Assembly: GCF_000711695.1 (NCBI RefSeq)
Contig: NW_013547012.1
Span: forward strand, 1-64,000
Direction: 5' to 3'
DNA from: Tilletiaria anomala UBC 951
Taxonomy: Eukaryota > Basidiomycota > Exobasidiomycetes > Georgefischeriales > Tilletiariaceae
DNA: 64,000 nucleotides
Shown here: piece after piece, positions 22,506 through 34,406 of the stretch
Numbering within the stretch: position 1 is the first letter of the stretch
Layout: each line of letters begins with the position of its first letter
Notes under the pieces: generated by a model
What the model saw: the letters and a program-made list of their open reading frames with translations, nothing else
What the model was told of the DNA's origin: nothing
Database searches by the model: none
Made by a program: the position numbers and the translations under genes

Positions 22506-25500
22506 TCACTCTAGCATGCTACTCAGCTCATGACTCAGTAAATCGAGCCACCGGCCGACATCTTCGACACGCTTTGCGAGTTCGAGATTGACATCATCCT
22601 TGCTCATCAGGTGAACAAGATCCAAGGGACACAGTGACGCCTCCATGGCACCAGCATGCACAGACTGGATGCTCTGCGCCGTCCACGGCTGCGGCAGCGA
22701 CGCTGACGCACCCGCACCACCCAAAGCTACCCCGCTCTCGGATGCTTCGCCCTGCATTCGCACTCGTCCGCCGTACTCCGCGCGTCCACGCGGAGTGCCC
22801 ATCCCCAAAGAGAGGGCGGAGAACGCCGGCTCGGCAGCGCTCGGCATGACCGTCGAGAAGGAGGTCGACGCACCTGGTGTATCGCCGCTGATGCCGAGCA
22901 CACCCGCATGGTGCTGTCCCCTGCCTGCCATGGGCGATTCTGCGTCGCGTATGCCGTCCAAATTCGAACGGACGAGCTTCAGCGCCCTCGGTGGGGTGGC
23001 GGCGACGACCATCGATAGCTGCGAGCGAACGAGGTGTGCAGTGCCGGCGCCGATCCCAGAAGGAACCCCTCCGCTGCGGCCACCGCCGACCGAAGCTTGA
23101 CTTGTGCTTCGCTCTCGCCACGTCCTGGCGAGGTGGCCTGCTGCATCCGTGCTGCTGCGCAGAGTCGGGTCGCTCCCGCCGTGCTGCTTGCGCGTGTGTG
23201 AAAGCCCGGACTGTGGGTTTGTCCCACCCTCGATACTAGCGGCAAGGGCGGGCTTGGCCCTATCGATGCTGGATTCCGCGCCAACTTCGTGGACATTTTT
23301 CATGTGCGGAGGCGGTGTCTCTGGCGCGCTTCCCGTTCTTGGGCGGCCAAAGGAATCTAGCACCGGCTGCGACGCTTGGCGTCGGAGCACCAGTGCGTCC
23401 GGATCGCCAGCTGAAGGCCGGCGCTTCTTGATCGGAGCCGGGTGCTCGCTAATCGATCGTGAGAAAGGCGGCATCGCGCCTTTGATCGCATCAAGGCGCC
23501 GTCCAGCGTAGCCGCGCATAAGCTTCGAAATGCTCCCCTTGGACTCATGCTGTCGCTGCCATCCAGTTTGCTCGACAGCCGGCGAGTAAGAGCTTGATCC
23601 TGGGCTGTGGTACGTCGAAGAGAAGCTCGACACGCTGCTCTTGCCCCGCTTATGCGAATGCCCACTGCGGGAAGCAGAACGCAAGTGCGTAGGAATAGAG
23701 CTGCTATTCACGCTCGAATTGCTGCTGCGGTGCCCACTTTGGCTCACAAGATCCTCCCGACTCGATGTCGCGCTTGTGCTTGTCCGCGAGTCAGGTCCAG
23801 CATCGGTGTCTGAGCGAGTAGACTCATCACGACATCTCGTTGGCTGCGGGATCGAAGCAGACCTCTGACGCTCTGATGGCTGTGTGGGGCGTCTGAAGTG
23901 GCTAGCGCCGCCTCCGCCGCCGAAACGGAATGGCGCATTGCCTGTCCCGCTGAAGCCACCATTTACCGCAGCAGCATTGGCGGCAGCAGTAGGCTTGGAA
24001 GTCGCCTGCAAGGCCTTCTTCGGCTGTATTCCTGCACTATTGGCGCTGCTTTTAGCAGTGGCACTATCGACGGTGGTCGAGGGGGTTGGCTGGCGCAGAG
24101 TTGGCGTTTCAACCGGTGTGCTGAAGACAGGTGCATCCTGCGAGACTGTTGGCGTTAACAGTCCCTCTGAAGGAAGAGCCTCTGATGCGTAAGGCTGAAA
24201 TGTCTGAGGTACAAAACCTCCATACGTGTCTGCGGTGTTCTTGGTATCAAAAAGCCGCGCGAGCGGGTGATTGCGAAGTTGAGCCGGTAAGCGTGAGGCT
24301 TCCGGCTCGTCGACCTCGGAGATGGCTTCGAAGGTTTGGCTTCCAAGCGTACTAAACTCCCACCCCTCATCACTCTCGACTCCATCGAACGCAAAAGAGT
24401 TGCGGTTGCCGGGATCATTCAAACCAGCAAGGCCAGCGCCGAGTAGGCTGGTCCGCATGCCGCCAGACTTGACCCAGGAGCTGTACTGTGTCAAAAGCTC
24501 TTTGAGCGCACTCGTTGGAACCTTAGCATAAGTTTTCAGCCATTTGCTCTTGCTCAGCTCATCCGCAGTTGGGCGCTGCGAGCAGGTAGAGGAGAAAGGT
24601 CAGCCCTTATCTAGTGCATGAGAAGCGGCAAACTCACCTCAATTGCAACTTCATTCAGGCAGTTCGAGACAAACTCTCTCATTAGCTGTGAGTGTTGGCC
24701 ATCTGCCGGGAGCCTTGGCGGCGTCTGCTTGGGAACGAGAGTGATCACAGCTAGCTGGTCGAGGTCCGCAAGGGGCGGGTTCCCAGTGGCCATTTCGTAG
24801 ATCGTGATGCCCAGACTCCAGATATCTGCACTTTGATCGTACAGCTTGCCTTTGGAAATGACCTCTGGGGCCATCCAATAGGGTGTACCGATCATAGTAG
24901 ATCGCTTGTTCTGCATTTGCAGATTGGCAGCGATTCCAAAGTCACATAGAAGGATCTTCCCAGTATGGGTGAGCAAGATGTTGGCTGCTTTGATGTCTCG
25001 GTGAATGATTCCTTGCTTGTGGAGGTAAGACAGAGCAACCAGCGTCTCCCGGACAATCACAGCATTCAGCTTTTCTGGAATCACCCCCGACTTCATCTAC
25101 GGAAAAAGTGGCGTGGGGTGTTATTGAGTAGAGAGCATGGGTACGGGTACGGGTACGGGCATCACTTACGAGTGTTCGGATACTGCCGCCTTCGGCAAAG
25201 TCCATGACGATCCAGAGTTCTGGCCCTTTCATCCAACAGCCCCAGTAGCGGACAACATTGAACTTGGACGCCTCCTTGAGCTGGCTCAAGACAGCCACTT
25301 CATGCTGTATATCCTGCACATCATCTTCCGGTGTGTCCAGATTGACGACTTTCAGTGCGACAGCTGTGCCTGTTGCAACGTGCACCCCGCGGTAGACGGC
25401 CCCGTACGCGCCGCGACCCACGAGCTCCAGTCGCCGAAAAATGGATTGCACTCCGGGTGCAGAATTGGTGGATGACGATGAAGAACATCGGTGGCCGTCA

Positions 25501-26729
25501 CCAGGCCCCCCGCCTCCATTTCCGGAGCCACCGCCTCCGGTATTCCCTGCATCACCACCGGCGCCACCAGTTCCACCGACGCCGCTAGGCCCCCCGCTGC
25601 CTATGCACCCATAGCCCGAGCGTCCGTTCTGGGGGCCTGCACCGGAGACGTTCCAACCGCCGTTGCCATTTGCATTGCTGTTCCAGCCGCTGCCATTCGT
25701 GGATGCGACAAGCCGTAGAGGCGGGGTGTTCGTCGATGCATTGCTGCCGTTGTCCGAATCGAACAAATTTACGAGATCATTGAATGAACGCCTGGGAAGA
25801 ATGCGGTGTCGAATCGGCATCATTGCAGTCGGACTGACCGTGCGCGAAGGGATTCCTTCCAGCTGTGGTTCTTGAAGTGCTCTCTGCGACCCCGGTAGCT
25901 CGGGACGTGAACCCTTTGCGCTTTTGGACCACAAACCTGGGGGGGGATCCACGGATGGAGCAGCCGGCAGCGAAGTCGAGCTCAAGCTTTTATGGCGCTG
26001 TAATCGAGGCCGCTGTATCTGGCCTGAAGACTCAAAGTTGCCGTGCAAGTAGGTGTCATCATCACTTGGAAGGCGCATATTCTGACCCTGCCTGCTGCAA
26101 TAGGAGCCTGCCGACTCGGGACTCGATGCCATCTTGGCGAAGGCGTGTGGTTGGTGGCATCTTGGCATCACCAGGAATCGTTGCGGACTTTCAGCTCCTT
26201 GGTACTCATGAGAATGCGAAGCGTTGATGTTGGAAAGGTCCGAGTTGGAGGCTTGCATCGGTGACGGTGACGAGGAGCCGAAATGAACCGTCCGAGCGTG
26301 TGATTCGAGTAGCAGTGCTTCATCACTCCTACTCCGCCAGTCGACATGCCATGACGGGCAACTCGTTCCACCGAAAGTACTTGAAGCGGTGACGCCACAG
26401 CTGAGGCCTTCGTTGCTACTTTCAGTATCACTGCCCCAGTCAGAATTGTGGTCCTCTATTCGGCGGATTGGCGACCGCGGAGAGTGCCATGATCGCAAAG
26501 TATCGCCCTTCGCATCGAGTTGGTTCCCGTCGGCAATGCATCCTATGTAGAACTTTCTTTCATCAAAAACAGCTTCGATCAATTTTGTGAGGTCTCTTTG
26601 ATGGAAACCGGCCGCGCCGGCGCCATCCGCTCTTAAGAGCATCATCATGTCCAACTTGTGCGAATGTGGGGCCAGGAATGTACCTGAGAGTGGTGCGCTT
26701 GTGCAGTTGCAATTGCGCAGAGTCTGCAC
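22506..26729 (-). CDS. Ste20-like protein kinase of the GCK group (Kic1/Nak1/Don3 type)
   Basis: Serine/threonine kinase of the germinal-centre-kinase branch, whose fungal members act in polarity, septation and the MOR/RAM network. Exons 26729-25170, 25096-24638 and 24575-22506 join in phase 0 to about 1362 residues. The kinase domain spans about 431-690: glycine loop GRGAYGAVYRG, VALK lysine (about 460), HRDIKAANIL with catalytic Asp about 554, DFG Asp about 572, and the GTPYWMAPEV signature typical of Ste20 kinases. It ends with RPTADELSKSKWLK. The 670-residue tail is Ser/Arg-rich and disordered, with a final LDLVHLMSKDDVNLELAKRV segment that could be a docking helix. About 430 residues, including a Gly/Asn/Ser-rich tract just before the kinase (25480-25690), precede the domain; related GCKs usually begin with the kinase. 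A start inside this extension is possible. Intron 1 carries a GGGTAC triple repeat. Confidence 0.88.
25139..25160. repeat. GGGTAC hexamer repeat in kinase intron 1
   Basis: Three tandem GGGTAC units next to the splice donor of the kinase gene (minus-strand intron 25097-25169). Simple sequence; could affect donor accessibility. Confidence 0.6.
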
Positions 26730-27208
26730 CTGCTACTTGCTCAAAGCGATGCTGCTGAGGTCAAATGAGTGAAGCTGCCGGTTTGATAACTATCGAATGC
26801 ATCGAAAACATGGAAACCTGAAGAGGAAGAACGAGTCGGGTGCCGGAGCATAACAACAACTCATACAATCTCGCCATCATTGTTCCACATCGCGCGTGCG
26901 GAACAGCCCATGAGGTCACATACTCTTCAAGATGACTTCAACTGCATTTGCAATCAATTCCACTCGAGCATGCTACAGCGGTGCCGACTTACGCGAAGCT
27001 GCCCGCCATGCTCTATGTGACTTCCAAGAATTTTATGCTGGGAAAGGGCACTCCCGAACCGCCGTCATGACGCAGCGTGGGATTAATATATATGGTTGCC
27101 ATTCAAGCCAGTCAGAAACAGTTTCGCCACCTTCATCTAGTATCCGACGTCGAAGAAAAAATACATAATATTGTGACGCTGGAGTAGCGCCAGGTCTCTG
27201 TGGCTTGT
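26730..27208. promoter_or_regulatory. Intergenic region upstream of the GCK kinase
   Basis: 479 bases between the kinase start and the PHO8 stop, both on the minus strand. It holds the kinase promoter and the PHO8 3' end. No gene seen. Confidence 0.4.
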
Positions 27209-29504
27209 TCATGCGAGCTCCTTGGTAATCTTCCCAAGGTCTAGGGAGAGATACGCTTCAATGAAAGATCCAATCTGGCGGTTGAATTGTATGAGTATCG
27301 CTCGGTCATCACCCTGAAACGGAATCAGCACTCACATCGGTATTCTCAATGTTGCCACGCAGACGGTCGATGCCAGGTCCACGCCCAAAGACGTTGACGT
27401 CAAGCCCCGTGTGACCAGCTTCGATAATTGGAAGGTTAGTGCTGAAGAAGAGATTTGCACGCAGCAATATGGAAGCGCAAAACTCACATGTGGACCATCC
27501 AATCTCTGCCCTGCGACTCATCGCATTGGCGATGACAACCCTGCAGACGTCTCTGACGTCGAGGGGCGGGTCCTCCATCATCTGCGAAGCGGGGATCGAG
27601 GCAATGCACTGCGCGATGCTGTCCACTTCTTCGTCCGTGGGCAGACCACCGGTCTGCTCCGTGAAACCTGCGCCCTGCTCACCGAGCGTCTGGCTGCGAA
27701 TGTATTCTGCAAGGTCCTGGGAGCTGCGGCGCTGCTTTGTCGCAAAGCCAACCAGTTCGGCGCTCAGCATTTGCGCGCTTTGCTTGGCGCCAAGGAGGCG
27801 CTCAGGGTACCACGCGTAGTTAGGGTACGCTGCTGTGAGCTGTCGACCAAGCGTGAGCCCTCCAGTCTCGTGATCTGAAGTAGAGATGAGGATGGTTCGT
27901 TCGCCTGCCGCGTTCTTGCTATCCACAAAGTCGCGGACAGTGGCTATCGCCTCTTGGTAGGCCAGAATCTCGCGGGCGTGGCAGGCGCCGTCGTTCGAAT
28001 GCGCGCAAAGGTCGATTTGTGAGCCTTCGATCATCAGGATGAAACCGTTCTTGTTAGAAGAATCGGTATCAAGCATGTGTAGAACCTTGCTTGCGAGCAT
28101 CTTCAGACTCGGGGGTCGCTGATCCTCTGCAATTGCGATCCTGTCAATCTCGTATGGAGTGTTTCCTGGAGCGAGCAAACCCAAGAAGGGAAGGGCAGAC
28201 TTGTGGCTGTCGATGTGGGCAACCACATCCCGTGATCGAGCGCTTACTTTGATTTCAGGAATCTGCGCTGCCGAGACGTGGGCCAGGACGGCGTCTTCGT
28301 AAGATATGTGCGTGGTCATTGAGGGCCGGCGAGCACGGGCATCCCGAGTCCAATTAAGCGGCCAAGCTGCCCAGACATTCCAGCCAAGCGCGGTGGCATC
28401 TGCGACGAGGTCTACATCGTCGGTTCTGCAGCTCATGGGGTGGTCGCGGTGCATAAAGTTGCAGCCACCGCCACCGATGGCCAGATCCAGAACGCGAGAC
28501 GTGCCATTGCGACCTTTGGGATCATCAAGCGTGCCGAGAACTGCTTGCGTTGCAATGTCGGCCTCTAGGGCTCTGCTTGCCGCGTGACTAACGAAGGCGG
28601 CCGGTGTCGCATCAGTGAGTCTGCTCGTGACGACGACACCGGTGAGCATGCCACGCTGATTCTTGGCAGCTTCGAAAAGTGTGCCGCATTTGCGACCTTC
28701 TGAATCGACGCCTATCGCACCATTATATGATTTGAGCGCACAGCTAAACGCCGTGGCACCGGCTGCCGAATCAGTGATGAGTGACGAGGATGAGCGGGAA
28801 CGGTGAGTTCCAATAAGCAGGTCATCCAATGGGAGAGGCTTCGGAGTCGAATACGGGACGTTTGGAATACTCGAGTTGAGTGCAGCGGCAAAGGAGCGGG
28901 CAAATGTCTCTCCAGCCGGTCCACTGCGTTAGGAATGACGATCCATGGCGATTAGAGAGCGTAATTTAGGACATCGATGTATGATGGGCACTCACAAGCC
29001 GTCGCTGATCATGAGGATGACATTCGTCTTGGCGCTCTTCCAATGGGGTGGGCTGCTACCCGGCCACCGCCCACTGAAATGGGTGTGGGTGCTTGCAAGC
29101 AGGTTCAAGACATAAATGAGGCCAGCCACAATGAGCACACCTGCTTTCATGGGGCTGCCGCCGAGTCTGCGCCGCACGCCATGGGGAACCGACAAGGGCG
29201 AGCGGGAGGGTTTGCGCCGGTCATCGTGGCGGTACAGAGGCAGGCCATCATCTTCTGATGCCTCCTTGCTTGCCAAAAACTCATTCGATGGAGGCTTGCA
29301 GCAGGCCTGCGGGCTCGTCTCCGATAATCTATGGAGCGAATCGTTTGGTGAGGCATGATTATGATAGGGCCCTGTCCTCGTGGCCGAGACCGAGTCGGGC
29401 ACGCACTGGTTAAGGGGAGTATTTTGCGAGGTGGAGTTGGTCGTAGGGTGCTTGAGGCCGCGAATGGCCGCGAATTTACTCTCGCTCATGGCGAAAGAAT
29501 CCAC
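27209..29504 (-). CDS. PHO8: Vacuolar-type alkaline phosphatase PHO8
   Basis: Type II membrane alkaline phosphatase that removes phosphate from many esters in the vacuole lumen. Exons 29504-28996, 28923-27336 and 27274-27209 give about 720 residues. A start at 29489 would give 715. Residues 1-110 are a cytosolic Ser/His/Arg-rich tail, and residues about 121-137 the single transmembrane anchor (AGVLIVAGLIYVLNLLA). Metal and active-site motifs are in order: VILMISDGFGPAGET (first metal site, made by joining exons 1 and 2), TDSAAGATAF with the nucleophilic Ser, MIEGSQIDLCAHSNDG, STSDHETGGLT, and EAGHTGLDVNVFG. The last exon adds IGSFIEAYLSL and a tail. All catalytic residues look intact. The cytosolic tail is longer than that of yeast Pho8. 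A TATA-like element lies about 60-70 bases upstream. Confidence 0.93.
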
Positions 29505-29565
29505 AGGGAATCTCCCGGGAGGTTCGAGGGTGAGCTGTTGGTCACTGCGGAGCGTAAAGATGGGG

Positions 29566-29577
29566 GTATATATATGG
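29566..29577 (-). promoter_or_regulatory. TATA-like element of PHO8
   Basis: Reads ccatatatatac on the minus strand, roughly 65 bases before the PHO8 start codon. Position and sequence fit a TATA box; no other promoter evidence. Confidence 0.4.
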
Positions 29578-30032
29578 AAATAGGGGGTGTATTAGCCATA
29601 TATGCTGACGAAAGTTGAGAGATTAGGGAGCCCGTGACAAGCGATATGCACGGGCGGAACCCTCGCCATCTCACCTCCGCGCTCCTTGCTTTGGATTCTG
29701 GAATGTAGATCGTGAACGATCCTTACGAGGTGAGGCTACAATGTAGTGGACGATTTCGTATCTGGTGTCTGCAGAAGGCAGAGCCGGGAAGCTACCACAG
29801 GTAAGGCTATGGTCCATGACGGAGCATCTCATGCCATTTTGGATTATGGCCAAGGGATCTGGTGTAGTGCAGGAGTTGTACAGAAATCAATTTTCTACAT
29901 CATGCTCGTGCGCCCTTCGCCGCCACCCCGGTAGGCCTTCATTACAGAAGCAGTAGAAACACATGTGGCACCGCATTCCTTCAAGCACTGCTGCAACTGT
30001 CTGCGTGTCCGGCAGTCAAAGCAGGTACTGTT
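29578..30032. other. Intergenic region between PHO8 and SQS1
   Basis: About 455 bases between the PHO8 promoter element and the SQS1 stop (both genes minus strand). No conserved frame seen. Expected to hold the rest of the PHO8 promoter and the SQS1 3' untranslated region. Confidence 0.4.
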
Positions 30033-33000
30033 TCAAAAGCCGAGGCCACCACGAGTTATCTTGACTGTGGCGCCCACTGGCTCTGCAATCCCTCCAACCT
30101 GCCCGATGCCTGCACCTTCCTTCCATCCCATCATAGACAAAAGCTGAAAAATCGCAAAAGCTTCAGCAAGAATTTTTGGGTACGCTAGCTCCGCCTGAAT
30201 CTGCTCACTTTGTGCCCAATGTTATCCGCGCCAATCTTATCAGCTCCCAAGCCAACCTCGGCCCCTTCGCGATTACGCGGTGCATGAGCACCTCCGCCTG
30301 TCTGACCAACCGTCTTGGGCGCTTTGCCCTTGCCGCGCGCAGCAGCCTTCGTGCCGATACCCCACATGGTTGCCTTTCCTGACAAAATACGCAAGACCTT
30401 GCGGTGATCGACCTCAATACCGCTCCTGGCGAGCTTGATGAGGACGGGGAAACGAGCCTTTCCGGTACCTCGACTTTTGCTCTTCAGTCCGTATGCAGCT
30501 GCTAGCATGTGCACTTGAGCACGGGATCGTTTGTCCATGGGCGGCAGACTCATCGTGTCGTTTCCTGTGTCACGCAAGAAGATCTGGATTTGGCCGTTGA
30601 GCTCATTCAGGTTCTCCGCGTGGCGAAGACCGCTACCACCATCCTCTACGTCCACGTCTTCGTCATAGTCCAAGTCACCACGAGCACGAGCCTGGCGACG
30701 AGCGCGTTTAGCTTCTTTCTTGGCCGTCCTTTCCAATTTGGCGCCTTTATCATGCGTGTTGTGGAAAGGATCCGCAGCTGCAGCTTGACGCTCGGCTGCG
30801 CGCTTCTTCTTGTTCATTGCTTTCGTCTCGCGATCTTTGTTCCATTGCAGCTGTAGGTCATCCGCCCACAGGTCGCCTTCCTTCCACTGCTTCTTGCGTT
30901 CCTTGCCTCCTGTGTAAAACATGCAGAAAGGAATTGCTCAGTCATCACGAGTGATCCAGGAGCAGCAAGCAAGTTGTAAGGCCCTCACCCTTTACTGGAG
31001 GAACTGATCCGATACCAACGACGCGGTCTTCCGCATCAATGACGACATCATCGTCGACGAGATCACCAAAGTCTCCGCGCTCGATTTGCCGGAACAGCTT
31101 TTTGCGTGCGTTACGATCGCGGCCGCTGATGACAACTGCGTTCTCTTCAGTGAGCTTTTCGATCATCCGTATGAAATCTTCATCGCCTTCTGCCCATGTC
31201 ATCCGACCCCGGAACATGCCATCATCCGAGTCGCTAACGCCGTCAACGTCTTCATCTGAATCCGAATTCGAAGATTCACAACCATCCTCCTGGATAGATC
31301 CGAAGGCTCGTTCGCCATCGTCCGATTTGCCCGCATCGCTGTTGTCCGATTTGCTTTCCTGCAGCATTTTTTCCTCTGCCATTCGGACTACGCGGTCCAA
31401 CATGTTGTCCTTGTCGTTCTGAGCCAGCTCTTCCACGAGTCCATCGCTATCTTCATCGCTTGCCCCCTCGTTTTCATCGTCCTCCTCACTCATGGTCATC
31501 CACTCTTCCTCTTCGCGAAGCCGCATCTCGTCTTCGATATCTTGCAGCGTCATTTCGCGATGCCCGCTCGCGCTCATGCCACGCATGAAACGTAACATGG
31601 CGTCCATCTCAGAGTCCTTCTTGCCATCTGACTTCGAGGTTGCGGAAGGGTTGATTGTGTCAATGTGCTCTTCCTCTTCGTCGGCGTTGCCCATCGCATT
31701 GGCCAAATAGTCGGCTAGAATGGCTTCATCGACATTCTGCTTGCGGAAGCGGCGGCCATTACGCTTCCGTTGTCCTTGCGCGGCTTTTGGCGGAAAAATG
31801 ACGATGCTGCTCTGGGCCTTGCCACCATCGGCTACGCCGGCACTTGCAACGCCTTCCTGCAATTTGAGACTCTCTTGCATGGCTAGTTGTAGCATGGCGT
31901 CATCCTGCTCCTTCGATTGAGGTGCGCCAGCCGATGCCGCAAGAGCAATCCTGAGCGCTTCACCGAATAGTTCTCCATCATCGGATCCACTTTCTTCGCC
32001 CAATTGCATATCTTGATCGAGAGCTTCCCCATCCCGCATTTCTGGTGGCCCGTCGCTGCCCCATTCTATGTCCGAGTCTCCGATCCGAGGCACCATGGCC
32101 GAGCGCTCAGATCGCACGGTTTCTTCAGCTCTCTGGCGCCTACGAGCCTTCTTCCCGGCATTCCGAGCCTTCTTGCCCTTCCCTCGTGGCTGCCGATTAA
32201 GCGCGTTCCAGATAGATCGAGGCGCAGGCGGCAGTGCGGAGAATGCCACTGCAGAAGTCGTTGCCGCGGGTGCACTGATAGGCTCTTCAAGGATGGTGAT
32301 AGAGCGCAATTCGGTGTGCTCAATGGCTTCGACTAGCGCCGTGCCCTCCCCCAGAATCTCCTTCACCTCACCTTGACGCAAGGAGGGTAAGCTCAAATCC
32401 CCAGAGTCCTTCAACTCAGCATCCCCGGTGGTATCCAGGACGAAAAGATCTTGGTCTCTCTGCATCTCAGTGTCCATATCGGTAGTAGGAGTCGGCAAAG
32501 TCGGCGAATCAGCTGCATCCTCAGACTCTTGCCCGAGGTCGATGACGATTGGTTGGTTCTTAGACGGCTTGCCATGGGGCGTCTCGGCATCCTGGGCACC
32601 TTCGCCTCTTGCCAGTCTTTGGGCTGCAGCCGCCGCAAGGATCTGATCCAGCTGTCGTTCTTCCTCCGAGTCACTCTCACCTGGATGCGAGCTTCCCATA
32701 GCAGGTTGCGACCCGTCACGAAGCCACGCCTGCGGGATGAGAACAATATCGTCATCTTCTTCGTCATCTTCACTATTAGACTTATCGTGATCGCAAAGCT
32801 CGGATCTGGCCACAAGCGACCCGACTGGGAATGAAGAATGCTGGTTATGTGACATCTCGGCATTCTGGTCTTGCGGCAGCACTTGGCTGCCAGGATACAC
32901 AGCCAGCAGATGCCGTACAAATGCATCCTGTCGTTCAGCGGCGGCTGCAGCGGCCTCGATTTGCTGCACTGAGCCAAATTTCTCTGTTGACGCGATCAGC

Positions 33001-34406
33001 TCGGGACCAAGGACATCCCTCACGAGGGCGTCGAGATCGATGTTTTCTGGTGGCTGGTAAGCTTGCCTTCTTGGAGGATGTGCGACTTGTGCATCGGCAA
33101 CTGCAGGCGGCTTGAACCCGAGTCCAGCCCCGCCGACAGCCCATGCGGCAGAAGAGTTGCTGGTAAGACGCAGAACTTCCTTCTCAGCTTTATGCACTAA
33201 GTCGATAGCATCCTCTTGCGTTCTGCCCTGCTCATTGACCTCGCCTTGCTGAGAGGTATCACTGCCATCCAGCTTGTTCCACTCGCCCTTCTTCCATTCG
33301 CCTTCAGCTTTCTTGAACAGGATCGGAACATGCAGGCGCGCTCTGCCTTCGTCTGCGTCGCGGGCGCCAGAGAAGCGCAGCTGCTTTCCGAATTGTCCTC
33401 TTGAGGAAAACTTAGAGCCGTCTCCGCCGTCAAACTTGCCACTGCCCCCGTTCCTGGCGGCCCAAGTTGGCCCGAGGCCGAATTGCGCCCGATAAGCCGG
33501 TGGTATTCCAGCAAGATATCGCGCGTCGCCTTCCTGCTCAATCGGACGAATCTTGGGGTTCTTATTCGCCTTGCCGCCATAAGTAGTGACACCAGGCGCA
33601 GAGGCAGGCCCAGCATCATCAACTCCACGTGAGGTATAAAACTCGGGAAATTTCGTCTGTTTAATCCGGCCACTGTTGTCCGCCCTCTTTCTCCTCGCCT
33701 TTGATGGCATAGCAGCAGTGTTACTACCTAGTAATTGCTGCTGCTGCAAGGAAACAGCGAGGTCGTAGTCCGTGTGTTCTTGGCTCGGCGAGCTGGTTGC
33801 AGGGAAAGGTGGATGTTGGATTTCGCTATGAGGTACAACTTTGCGCTTGTAAGAATGATGGAGCTGAATGGCAACATCTTCCCTAGGGTCGTCCGAATCG
33901 GACGCGACGCCGTCCCAGAGACCGGCATTCGACGGTTGTGCTTTTGTCTCCGCCAACATCACTTGAGCGTCGACCGCTGTGTCTGCACTCCCGCTCGCCT
34001 TGTCTCGATTCCTGGTAGCACTTCTTTTGTTGAGGTCATCGTAGTTGAATTGAACGGCATTGGCACCCTGCACGGCAAGATGGCCTCCGCGACCTCTTGA
34101 GCCCCTTCCTGCGCCGCGGGGAGTCAAACTCCCCGAGCCGCCTCGACTGCCGCGCGGTGATGAATTTCCCTGCGTGAATTGCTCGAGAAGATGCGAATCA
34201 AAGCCCATTGGGCCCAGAATGCCTCCTCTTGCTCCCCTGCCTCGACCGCCTCGGCCTCGGCCAGTGCCTCTAGCCCCTCGGCCCCGTCCGCGACCTCGAG
34301 ATGGAGGGGCACCAGTGGCAGAGCCATTCAAACCTTGATTTCCAGCACGTGCAACATCGTTTGACTGCTCCTTCTTGCACATCGTGTTTTTGTTCTCGCT
34401 TCCCAA
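30033..34406 (-). CDS. SQS1: R3H and G-patch splicing protein SQS1
   Basis: Cofactor of the DEAH helicase Prp43 in spliceosome recycling and ribosome assembly; the G-patch activates the helicase. Exons 34406-30989, 30909-30209 and 30143-30033 give about 1409 residues. The N-terminus is an RG-rich RNA-binding stretch (GRGRGRGARGTGRGRGGRGR). Residues about 100-1100 are acidic and disordered, with Asp/Glu/Ser runs. The R3H domain lies in exon 2 (MDKRSRAQVHMLAAAYGLKS). The last exon alone encodes the end of the G-patch (LLSMMGWKEGAGIGQVGGIA, then TRGGLGF), reached only if the 65-base intron 30144-30208 is spliced; read-through stops a few codons after GHK. The gene ends within four residues of the G-patch. 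Yeast Sqs1 has 767 residues, so this is a long version. Confidence 0.92.

Noticed and set aside
27300-27336. 22-base intron (gtgagt...tttcag) near the end of PHO8
   Set aside because: Too short to splice; the next acceptor at 27275 gives a 61-base intron and a better family match.
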